A stretch of 64,000 nucleotides of DNA from a bacterium (lineage in GTDB: Bacteria > Acidobacteriota > Thermoanaerobaculia > Multivoradales > J023), in contig JAAELT010000115.1 in the NCBI GenBank assembly GCA_024226315.1, forward strand, positions 143,121-207,120, written 5' to 3'. The first letter of the stretch is position 1. Each line of letters begins with the position of its first letter. Position numbers and translations under genes: made by a program. Below the pieces are notes generated by a model. That model was not told the origin of the DNA. It was given only the letters and a program-made list of their open reading frames with translations, and made no database searches. Of the stretch, positions 41,233-51,165 are shown one piece after another.

Positions 41233-43596
41233 TCACTCCTTGGTCTTCAAGACTTCCACCAGATCCAGATGGTCGAGGCGCCGGCGCACCACCAGGCCGG
41301 AGATCACCGCCGCGACCAGCACGGTGAGCGCAGAAAAGCCGTAGGTCCGCGCCGAGACCACGAGCGGGAATCGGTACACCTCGGTGTCGTAGGCAGTCAC
41401 CGTGAGTGCCGCCAGGCCGTAGCCGACGGCCAGCCCCACCGGCACGGCGAGCAGCGTCACCGACGCCAGCTCGCCGAGCAGGATGAACGAGATCTCGCCC
41501 CGGGTGAGGCCGAGCACCCGCAGGCTGGCGAGCTCGCGGCTGCGCTCCGAAAGCGAGATGCGGGCGGCGTTGTAGACCACGCCGAAGGCGATGATGCCGG
41601 CGAACATGACGTTGAAGAAGATCATGATGCCGAAACTTTCGTCCATGGTCTTGTTGAAGGCATCCAGCGCCGCCGACTTGAGCGCCACGCCGGCGACCGC
41701 CGGGATCAGCTTGAGCCGCCGGTAGAGCTCCTCGGCGTGGGCCGGGTCGACCTGCACGAAGGCGCCGGAGAGGTTGCCGCCCTCGCGCATCAGCCGGTGC
41801 AGGGCTCCGGCCTCCATGTAGGCGGACATCCCCATGTACTCGTCGACCAGGTCGGTCACCGTTGCCCGCCGCGTCGGCCGCGCGCCTTCGAGCACCTGCA
41901 GCGTCACCTCATCTCCGGGCACGACCTCCAGCAGCTCCGCCAGCTTGGAGGTCAGCACCAGACCCTCCGGCGGCAGCTCGACCGGGGTCAGGGAGGTGTT
42001 CACCACCCGCTGCAATCGGGGCAGCTCGGCGAGGCCCATGATCGCCACCTGGCGCGAGCGGTGGCCGTGGCGCAGACGCACCGGCACCGAGCGCATCGAC
42101 TCGGCGTACACCACCCCCGGCAGGCGCTCGATCTCGAACAGCGCGTTCGACGACCTCGGTTCGACGAAGGTCACCGTCACGTCCTGGCGCTGGGCGACGA
42201 AGAACTGCACGTACATCAGCTCGTCCATGGCGTCGAGGAAGAACAGGCCGACGATCAACATGGCGGCTGCGAAGGCGATGCCGATGATCGAGGCGAGGGC
42301 GCGCGCCGGCGTGCGCTGGAGGTTGCGCAGCACCATGCGCGCCGGCTGCGACAGCCAGCGGGTGAGGCCGACGCGCTCGACGAAGCTCGGCTTGTAGCTG
42401 GCCGGCGGCTCCGGGCGCATGGCCTCGGCCGGCGGCAGCGTCACCGCCCGGCGCACCGAGCTGAAGGCGCCGAGCACCGCCGCCACCAGGCTGATCGCCA
42501 CCGCGCCCACGGCGACGCCGCTGGAGAGCCGGTACTCGAGAAACGGGAAGCGGAAGTAGTCGTTGTAGAGCTCGATCATCCCCGAGCCCAGCCAGCCGCC
42601 GCCCAGCGTGCCGATGACGCCACCGATGGCCGAGATCACCAGGCTCCACTGTGTGTAGTGGAGGCCGACCTCCAGGCTCGAATAACCCAGAGCCTTGAGT
42701 GCCGCTATCTGCTCGCGCTGCACCGAGATGATGCGGGTGAGGACGACGTTGAGCAGGAAAGCGGCCACCGACAGGAAGATGATCGGGATGATCATGCCGA
42801 CGCTCTGCAGTGCCACCAGCTCGGAGTCGAGGTACCAGTGGGAGAGCTGCAGCTCGCGCGGATAGGCGCCGAGGCCTCCGTAGGGCTCGAGCAGTCGGTC
42901 GAGACGGGAGATCACCTCGTCTTCCGACGCGCGCGGCATCAGCGTCATCGCGACGTCGTTGAAGCCGCCTTCCATGTCGAATGCTGTGGCCAGGGCCTCG
43001 CGTCCCATCCAGAACAGGCCGAAACGCCCCTCGTCGGGCAGGATGTCGCCCGGGCGGATGTTGTAAACGTATTCGGGCGACAGCGCGATACCAACGATGT
43101 CGAGATCGCGGCGCCGGCCGTTCAGGATCGCCGCCACCGAGTCGCCCGGCCCGAGGCCGCGGGCGAGCGCGAAGCCTTCGGAGACCAGCACCTCGTCGGG
43201 CCGCCCGGGCTCGATGTAGCGGCCCTGCTGCAGGGCGACGTCGTTGAGCGTCGCGGTCTCCCGCTCCGGAATCGAGATCAGGCGCCCGACCACCGGCTCC
43301 TCCAGATCCTCGACGTCGAGCGTGACGCTGACCACCACCCGCGTGTCCGCCGCCGCCACGCCGGGGATCTGCTCGATCCGTCGTTCCAGCCACTGGGGCG
43401 CCCGTTTGAGGCTGGCGAAGACGTCGGCGAAGCGGTAGCGCTGGTAGTAGGCCTCCTGGGTGCGCCGCAGCGACTCGAAGGTCGACAGGTACATGATGAA
43501 CATCGCCACCCCGGCGGCGATTACCATGCTGATCGCCAGCCCCTGGCCCTTGATGTTCCAGAGGTCGCGCAGCAGCTTGCGGTGGATGGCGCGCAT
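41233..43596 (-). CDS. ABC transporter permease with two FtsX domains
   Basis: The 787-aa protein opens [27 protein letters not shown], a first membrane helix, then a periplasmic domain and a first three-helix FtsX unit (about 260-400). After a linker a second helix ([18 protein letters not shown]), second periplasmic domain and second FtsX unit (about 650-787) end in [11 protein letters not shown]. This duplicated form is seen in DevC/LolE-like exporters. It lies between the ATPase (16-bp gap) and the adaptor (4-bp gap), making a complete three-part export system. The substrate cannot be told. Confidence 0.88.
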   Translation of the reverse strand: MRAIHRKLLRDLWNIKGQGLAISMVIAAGVAMFIMYLSTFESLRRTQEAYYQRYRFADVFASLKRAPQWLERRIEQIPGVAAADTRVVVSVTLDVEDLEEPVVGRLISIPERETATLNDVALQQGRYIEPGRPDEVLVSEGFALARGLGPGDSVAAILNGRRRDLDIVGIALSPEYVYNIRPGDILPDEGRFGLFWMGREALATAFDMEGGFNDVAMTLMPRASEDEVISRLDRLLEPYGGLGAYPRELQLSHWYLDSELVALQSVGMIIPIIFLSVAAFLLNVVLTRIISVQREQIAALKALGYSSLEVGLHYTQWSLVISAIGGVIGTLGGGWLGSGMIELYNDYFRFPFLEYRLSSGVAVGAVAISLVAAVLGAFSSVRRAVTLPPAEAMRPEPPASYKPSFVERVGLTRWLSQPARMVLRNLQRTPARALASIIGIAFAAAMLIVGLFFLDAMDELMYVQFFVAQRQDVTVTFVEPRSSNALFEIERLPGVVYAESMRSVPVRLRHGHRSRQVAIMGLAELPRLQRVVNTSLTPVELPPEGLVLTSKLAELLEVVPGDEVTLQVLEGARPTRRATVTDLVDEYMGMSAYMEAGALHRLMREGGNLSGAFVQVDPAHAEELYRRLKLIPAVAGVALKSAALDAFNKTMDESFGIMIFFNVMFAGIIAFGVVYNAARISLSERSRELASLRVLGLTRGEISFILLGELASVTLLAVPVGLAVGYGLAALTVTAYDTEVYRFPLVVSARTYGFSALTVLVAAVISGLVVRRRLDHLDLVEVLKTKE

Positions 43597-43611
43597 CGCG
43601 TACCCAGTCGG

Positions 43612-44367
<756 letters not shown>

Positions 44368-44485
44368 TCGAGGCTCCTCTTCTTCGGGATGAGCCACCTG
44401 TCATTCTGTCACCATTACGGTGGTTGGCGAGGGAAGTTCGGGAAAACTTGAAGTTTGTTTAGGTCGATCAAAAAACAACGCCGCC

Positions 44486-44920
44486 GTGACTGAGACAATC
44501 CATCGCACCGTCGTCGTCGGACTGGTCTGGAACCGACGCCGGGAGCTGCTGTTCTGCAAGATGCACCCGGAGCGCGGCGTCTTTCCCGGCCAGTGGGGCT
44601 TCCCCGGCGGCGGCATCGAGCCGGGGGAGCGGATGAAGGAGGCGCTGCGGCGTGAGCTGCGCGAGGAGCTGGGAATCGAGGTCGAGGACGTCGAGCCGGC
44701 GTTCTTCAAGGACTGCCTGCACGACAAGATCTTCGCCGACGGTACGCGGAAGCCGGTCTACATGATCTTCCTGGTCTTCCACTGCACCGCGGCGAGCGAT
44801 GAGCTGAAGCTCAACGAGGAGCTCACCGACTACCGCTGGATGCGCCGGGATGAGATCGGGGAGCTCGACCAGAATGCAGAAACGCGGGACACGCTTGCGC
44901 GGCTCGGCTGGTTGGGCTAG
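44486..44920 (+). CDS. nudI: Nudix hydrolase, NudI-like nucleoside triphosphatase
   Basis: The 144-aa protein carries a perfect Nudix box: GGIEPGE, seven residues, then RELREELGI. The flanks match E. coli NudI closely in pattern (CKMHPERGVFPGQWGFPGGG, FADGTRKPVYMIFLVFHC, LNEELTDYRWM). NudI prefers pyrimidine deoxynucleotides, so a role in cleaning nucleotide pools is likely. The GTG at 44486 gives the normal N-terminus (VTETIHRTVVVG); no good ribosome site is visible. It is divergent from the ABC export operon and overlaps the convergent small gene by 4 bp. Confidence 0.85.
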   Translation: MTETIHRTVVVGLVWNRRRELLFCKMHPERGVFPGQWGFPGGGIEPGERMKEALRRELREELGIEVEDVEPAFFKDCLHDKIFADGTRKPVYMIFLVFHCTAASDELKLNEELTDYRWMRRDEIGELDQNAETRDTLARLGWLG

Positions 44921-45180
44921 TAGCCTTTCTCTTCCGGATCCCAGTCGAAGACCTCGATCATGGTCTCGCGGTCGAGGCGCAGAGCCGCCAGGCGCAGACG
45001 AAGCTCGCGGTCCGGCAAGTCCGGGCCATACCGGTGCCGAATCCTCGCCGCCGCCATCTCTTCGACGGCGCGGTTGAGCTCGATGATGCGCCGGAACTTC
45101 TGCTCCGGCGTCATCCGGCGGAGGCCTTCGAGCAGGATCTCTTCGACCTCCGGGGGCGTGTCGAGCGACATGGGTTTCAT
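44917..45180 (-). CDS. Small conserved hypothetical protein
   Basis: The 87-aa protein starts MKPMSLDTPPEVEEILLEGLRRMTPEQKFRRIIELN. It is predicted to be all helical, with a pattern (MTPEQK...ELNRAVEEMAAARIRHRYGPDLPDRELRLRLAALRL) that I have seen in short orphan proteins of Acidobacteriota and Myxococcota; function unknown. A start at the second Met (45171) is also possible. It overlaps nudI tail to tail by 4 bp. No signal peptide or membrane segment. Confidence 0.6.
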   Translation of the reverse strand: MKPMSLDTPPEVEEILLEGLRRMTPEQKFRRIIELNRAVEEMAAARIRHRYGPDLPDRELRLRLAALRLDRETMIEVFDWDPEEKGY

Positions 45181-45460
45181 CTCCGTCAGGCTACCCTGGA
45201 GGTTCGAGGTCGTCAATGTGTCGCCCGCGGGCGCTTTGCAAATCCCCGGCCGATGTGCCATAGTCCGCTCGCCGCGTGAACCACACCTGTTCCGGGATCG
45301 AGCTCGCGCCGGCACGACCTTCTCGATCCCCAGCGGCGGCCTCCCCGGCTCAGTCCCCGTTTCCCACTCATTCGTTTCAACCAGCCGGATCGTTCGAGCG
45401 ACGCGGTGCGCCGTTTTGCGGCCAACGCGCCTGACTCAGAAAGAATACGTGTATCCATAT

Positions 45461-46765
<1,305 letters not shown>

Positions 46766-46900
46766 ACACCGAGCAGGCTCGGTCGTCAACCGTGCTATCC
46801 TGACCGGGAACTCGCTGAAGGAACCTCGGCCGCCGGCAGTGCGTGATCGCACGTGACGCTGTCGAGGAGCGACACGACACCCCACAGAGGAGGAGTGGTG

Positions 46901-47146
46901 ATGACGATCATCTGGATCCTGTTGATTGGCGCCGTCGCCGGCTGGCTCGCCGGCCAGTTCATGAAGGGCCGCGGCTTCGGCTTGCTCGGCAACATCGTCG
47001 TCGGAATCGTCGGTGCGTTCATCGGCGGCTACGCGCTCGGCATGGCTGGGATTTCGCTCGGCGGAGGCTTGATCGGTACGCTGATCACGGCCTTTCTCGG
47101 AGCGGTCGTGCTGCTGTTCTTGGTCGGCCTGATCAAGAAGATGTAG
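46901..47146 (+). CDS. GlsB/YeaQ/YmgE family small membrane protein
   Basis: The 81-aa protein has three hydrophobic helices. It starts MTIIWILLIGAVAGWLAGQFMKG and contains GLLGNIVVGIVGAFIGG, the pattern of the transglycosylase-associated (GlsB/YeaQ) family, and ends GLIKKM. These small proteins are usually stress-induced; their molecular role is unclear. A good GAGGAG sits 7 nt before the ATG. It stands alone between the helicase and the secreted protease genes. Confidence 0.88.
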   Translation: MTIIWILLIGAVAGWLAGQFMKGRGFGLLGNIVVGIVGAFIGGYALGMAGISLGGGLIGTLITAFLGAVVLLFLVGLIKKM

Positions 47147-47261
47147 GCGCCGGGCACACGGCTTCGGCAGGCCAGGAGCTGCCGGGCATCTCGCCGCGAT
47201 GACTCGGTTTTCGCCGGGTCGGCGCGTCTGGGGCAAAGCAACCACCTCGAAAGGAGGAATC

Positions 47262-49592
47262 ATGCGAGCCCCGATGCGATGTTCGATGCTGATCCTGGCG
47301 CTGCTCAGCCTGCCGTCCGTGGCGGTGGCGGTGCCCTCGCCGCTCTTCCAGAGCATGGAGGAGTCCGACGTCGTGAGTCTGCTCACCCCCGAGGAGCAGG
47401 CGGTCGAGGACCAGTGGGCGCTGGTCTCTGTTCGCCGTAACTATGTGTCTCTCGACCCGTCGCCGCTGTACGCCCCGAGCCTCGACCGGACGATCGAGGT
47501 CGAGCTGAACCTCTTCTCCGACACCAGCTTCACCTCGACCCTCACAATCCAGAACGACATCCGGCGCCGAGCATGGATCGGGCCCCTCGACGGCGTCGCG
47601 GGGAGCCGCGCCGCGTTCTTCCTGAGCCGGCTGCCGAAGCCCGGCAGGACGAAGCCCGCCTACGCCGCCGCGGTGCGCGAGCCCGAGGCGTCCTACCTGC
47701 TGCGCAAGGTGGGCAGCGGTCCCGGGACGGGCGGCATCTACGCCGTGGAGGAGGTCGATTTCGCCGCCTTGCCGCTCGATGATGACCTGGGAGGTCCGGC
47801 GCCGAAGGCGAGCATCGCCCCGCCTGCCGCCGACACCCGGGCGGCGTCCCATGGTTTCGGCACCAAGAGCATCGAGACCATCGACGTACTCTATCTCTAC
47901 ACCGAGCATGCGGCCCTGTCCGTCGGTGACATCGAGTCCTTCGTCTTCATGCTGGAGGCGGACAGCAACTGGACCCTGGCCAATAGCGAGGCCGACGCCG
48001 AGATCTACGTCGTCCACCTCCAACAGATCGATCTCCCCTTGATCGGCAATGCCATCGCCGACCGCGAGCTGCTGGCCAACGACCCGCAGGTAAACACCCT
48101 TCGGGACGGTTTCGCCGCGGATCTGGTGCAGCTGCTCGTGGATCCCGGTTGGAACCCGAGCATCTGCGGGGTCGCCTACCTGAACGGCACGTTGTCGCCG
48201 TTCGAGGCGTACAGCATCTCGCGCGTCGACTGCTCGGGTCAGTTCACACCGACTCATGAGCTGGCCCACTGCATGGGCTGCAACCACGCCCCCGAGGATC
48301 CCACCGGGGTGGGCGCCTTCGAGTTCTGCTTCGGCTACAAGGATCCCAACGACCCCAACACGCCGTTTCGCACCGTCATGGCCTACGACTGTCCGGGCGG
48401 TGGCTGCCAGCGGATCCCGCACTTCTCGAGCTCGACAGTCGAGTATTTCGGCCGGCCGACCGGCAATGCCGATCAGGACAACGCCCGTTGCCTGAGTCTT
48501 TCGGCGCCCTACGTCGCCGGCTTCCGCATCTTCACCGTCGAGTACCTGCTGACGGTGACCCTGGACGGGCAGGGCGGCGTGGAATCCCTAGACCCGCCGG
48601 GCATCGACTGCCCGGGCGATTGTTCGGAGCTCTATGGCGCCGGCACCCAGGTCGAGCTGCTGGCGACGCCGGATCCCGGATGGGTTTTCTCCGCTTGGTC
48701 CGGCAACGGCGGCTGCTCGGGCAATGACGTTCTGCTCACAATACTCCTGGATGAGGATGTCGCGTGCGAGGCGACATTCGTACCGGACGGCACGGATCCC
48801 ACGCTGACCGTCAGCAAGGCGGGCGACGGCACCGGCACGGTGACCAGCCAGCCAGCCGGCATCGACTGCGACGCGGGCTGCCAGCAGGACTCCGCGAGCT
48901 TCGCCGAGGGCACCTCGGTCACCCTGACGGCGGACGACGACGCGGGCTCCGAGTTCAACGGCTGGGGTGGCGACTGTTCGGGAGGCGCGGCGGTGATCAC
49001 CTTCACGATCGATCAGAACATGAGCTGCACGGCGACGTTCGAGGACGTCGGCGGCGATCCCACCCTGACCGTGATCAAGGAGGGCGCCGGCACCGGCACG
49101 GTGACCAGCAATCCTTCGGGCATCGACTGCGATCCGAGCTGCCAGCAGGACACGGCGACTTTCCCGCCGGGGACCTCCGTGCAGATTTCGGCGGCCGCCA
49201 GCGCCGGTTCCGTGTTCACCAGCTGGGGTGGCGATTGCTCGGGCAACGGCTCGGTGGTGATGAACGGCAACAAGACCTGCACGGTGCGCTTCGAGATCGT
49301 CTCGCAGACGCACACCCTGAACGTGATCGTGGCCGAGATTACCGGCGCCGAGGGCTACGTCGACAGCGTTCCCGCCGGTATCGCCTGTGAGCCCGACTGT
49401 GAGGAGGACTACGGCGAGGGAGCCCAAGTCACGCTCGAGGCCTCGGCGAACGCGGGGGATTTCATCAGGTGGGTCGGCGACGGCAACTGCGACGGCACGC
49501 TTCCCGTCGTCACGTTGACCATGGATCAGCCGAAGTCGTGCACCGCGATCTTCCGCTGCACGCCGATCCCGGAATGTCTGGGACTCCCCTGA
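47262..49592 (+). CDS. Secreted metzincin protease with four Cys-containing C-terminal repeats
   Basis: The 776-aa protein has a signal peptide ending near VAVAVPS. The protease domain holds HELAHCMGCNH at residues 332-342 (metzincin HExxHxxGxxH) and a Met-turn-like TVMAY about 35 residues later. The C-terminal 350 residues are four repeats of about 80 residues. Each opens like LTVTLDGQG and contains GIDCxxDC-type Cys pairs followed by WSGNGGC/WGGDC, as in InlB-B/'bacterial repeat' surface domains. The Cys residues should form disulfides outside the cell. AAGGAGGAAT lies just before the ATG. It is not closely similar to the tandem metzincins at 5.1-8.5 kb. Confidence 0.82.
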   Translation: MRAPMRCSMLILALLSLPSVAVAVPSPLFQSMEESDVVSLLTPEEQAVEDQWALVSVRRNYVSLDPSPLYAPSLDRTIEVELNLFSDTSFTSTLTIQNDIRRRAWIGPLDGVAGSRAAFFLSRLPKPGRTKPAYAAAVREPEASYLLRKVGSGPGTGGIYAVEEVDFAALPLDDDLGGPAPKASIAPPAADTRAASHGFGTKSIETIDVLYLYTEHAALSVGDIESFVFMLEADSNWTLANSEADAEIYVVHLQQIDLPLIGNAIADRELLANDPQVNTLRDGFAADLVQLLVDPGWNPSICGVAYLNGTLSPFEAYSISRVDCSGQFTPTHELAHCMGCNHAPEDPTGVGAFEFCFGYKDPNDPNTPFRTVMAYDCPGGGCQRIPHFSSSTVEYFGRPTGNADQDNARCLSLSAPYVAGFRIFTVEYLLTVTLDGQGGVESLDPPGIDCPGDCSELYGAGTQVELLATPDPGWVFSAWSGNGGCSGNDVLLTILLDEDVACEATFVPDGTDPTLTVSKAGDGTGTVTSQPAGIDCDAGCQQDSASFAEGTSVTLTADDDAGSEFNGWGGDCSGGAAVITFTIDQNMSCTATFEDVGGDPTLTVIKEGAGTGTVTSNPSGIDCDPSCQQDTATFPPGTSVQISAAASAGSVFTSWGGDCSGNGSVVMNGNKTCTVRFEIVSQTHTLNVIVAEITGAEGYVDSVPAGIACEPDCEEDYGEGAQVTLEASANAGDFIRWVGDGNCDGTLPVVTLTMDQPKSCTAIFRCTPIPECLGLP

Positions 49593-49604
49593 TCGGTCTT
49601 CCGT

Positions 49605-49646
49605 CCGGCGACCCGGAGGAGCCTTTGCCCTCCGGGTCGTCGCCGG
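49605..49646. terminator. Strong hairpin between two convergent genes
   Basis: CCGGCGACCCGGAGG (49605-49619) pairs with CCTCCGGGTCGTCGCCGG (49629-49646), with a 3-nt bulge. It lies between the stops of the metzincin gene (49592) and the convergent LamG-like gene (49653). There is no clear T-run, but the position and stability suit a two-way terminator. Confidence 0.65.
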
Positions 49647-49652
49647 TTCCGC

Positions 49653-50369
49653 TCAAGAGCCCGGGAAACTCGCGGGAAGATTGCGATGAAACTGCCACGT
49701 GTACTGCAGCGGCTTGAACTCGAGCCCACCGGAGACGGACGAGCCCCCCGTCTCGACGACTCCGAAGCGTACCTCCTGGGGAAGGTCCACTTCCATGGTC
49801 AGCCCCCGGGCCTGGGCGACCAGTTGGTTGTCGAGATAGAGGCGGATCGCGCCATCGCCGGCTGTCGGGTGGGTCGAACGGACCCACTCGACGTCCACAA
49901 CCGCACCCGATCTGAGGATCGGAGGCGCCGGGGTCAACACTCCCGAAACTTCGTTGTCGCTGCGCCAATCGGCTCTCAGGGCGAGAGTAAGCGAGCCGCG
50001 CACCAGATCGATAGCGATGAGGGGGTCCTCCCCCGGCGCCTCCGTTCCCAGCTCGAAGACGCACACCCTGTCGCTGCCGCCGAGCTGGAGATCGACGGGC
50101 CGGATCCAGAAGCTGAAAACCAGCCGCCGGGCTTCGGGCGACAGGCTGCGGCCGACCCAGGCCTGGTCCGGTCCGTTGTCCAGGTTGACGAAATACTCGC
50201 ATTTCTCGTCGATTGTCATGGTCTCGAGTCCCTGTTCTGTGTCCCAGAGCTCGACGTCACACTGCTCGCCGGTGTCGTCCGCGATCAGCGGCGTCGCCAG
50301 GGCGTCGCCGAGCAACAGGCAGCCGACGAAGGCGATAAGTGTTGGATGAAACTGTGGAAGAGTACGCAT
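49653..50369 (-). CDS. Secreted LamG/concanavalin-like protein
   Basis: The 238-aa protein has a signal peptide (LIAFVGCLLLGDALA) and then a single beta-rich domain resembling LamG/concanavalin folds: RRLVFSFWIRPVDLQLGGSDRVCVFEL, IAIDLVRGSLTLALRADW, GDGAIRLYLDNQLVAQARGL and VRFGVVETGG. There are no enzymatic motifs; it probably binds a carbohydrate or protein outside the cell. AAAGGAG lies 6 nt before the chosen ATG; a longer frame upstream would lose the signal peptide. It converges on the metzincin gene across the hairpin. Confidence 0.68.
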   Translation of the reverse strand: MRTLPQFHPTLIAFVGCLLLGDALATPLIADDTGEQCDVELWDTEQGLETMTIDEKCEYFVNLDNGPDQAWVGRSLSPEARRLVFSFWIRPVDLQLGGSDRVCVFELGTEAPGEDPLIAIDLVRGSLTLALRADWRSDNEVSGVLTPAPPILRSGAVVDVEWVRSTHPTAGDGAIRLYLDNQLVAQARGLTMEVDLPQEVRFGVVETGGSSVSGGLEFKPLQYTWQFHRNLPASFPGS

Positions 50370-50547
50370 ATGAAACTCCTTTGCTGTTGCGCTCCCCGCG
50401 CGGGCCGCCCGAGGAGCCGGGTTTCGTCCCGGGTGCACGATCCCGCACCAGACGCGTCAAAACCCGCCGAACCGGGTCAAGAAGAGGTCGGGCCGGCCCG
50501 CCGGGGGCTTCTCAGGCTCTTTTGGTCGCGATAGGTTGTCACGTCAG

Positions 50548-51165
50548 ATGAGCACGAGCAGCAGAGTCGTCGAAGACCTCGGAGACATCAGCGTCTTGTT
50601 GAGTCGCTGGAACGCCGGGGACGAGGCTGCCGAGGAGCGCCTGCTGCAGGTCATCTACCCGCAGCTTCGGGCCATCGCCGCGATGCGGCTGGACCGTAAC
50701 CGGCGGCAGATCACCCTCCAGACCTCGGACCTGGTCCAGGAAGCGTTCGTCAAACTGATCGCCCAGCACCAGGCGGACTGGAAGAACCGCTCTCACTTCT
50801 TCGCCATCGCCGCGAGGTTGATGCGGCGGATCGTGATGGACCACGCCCGGCGTCACGCCCGCGGCAAGCGGGGCAACGATCCGACCCGCCTGTCGATCGA
50901 CGAGGTGCCGCTGGCCGCCCTGGCGAGCGGCGTGAAGTGGCTGGACCTCGACCTGGCGCTCGAGGAGCTGACCGAGATCGACGCCACCGCCGGGCGAGTG
51001 GTCGAGATGCGTTTCTTCGCCGGCATGACGCTCGAGGAATCGGCCGAGGCGCTCGACGTCAGCCGATCGACGGTGGTGCGGAATTGGCGGTTCGCCCGCG
51101 CCTGGCTCGAACGCCGGCTCGCGGAGGAGCTGCCGGCGACCCAGAAGGTGGACGGCCGGGCATGA
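50548..51165 (+). CDS. ECF sigma factor (SigK-like/TIGR02999-type)
   Basis: The 205-aa protein has sigma region 2 (EERLLQVIYPQLRAIAAMRLD, TSDLVQEAFVKLI, SHFFAIAARLMRRIVMDHAR) and region 4 (VVEMRFFAGMTLEESAEALDVSRSTVVRNWRFARAWL). This ECF group is abundant in Acidobacteriota and Planctomycetota and is often controlled by a neighbouring kinase. Its stop overlaps the start of the Ser/Thr kinase gene by ATGA, so the two are made together. The kinase may replace a classic anti-sigma factor; that is inferred from linkage. Confidence 0.9.
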   Translation: MSTSSRVVEDLGDISVLLSRWNAGDEAAEERLLQVIYPQLRAIAAMRLDRNRRQITLQTSDLVQEAFVKLIAQHQADWKNRSHFFAIAARLMRRIVMDHARRHARGKRGNDPTRLSIDEVPLAALASGVKWLDLDLALEELTEIDATAGRVVEMRFFAGMTLEESAEALDVSRSTVVRNWRFARAWLERRLAEELPATQKVDGRA

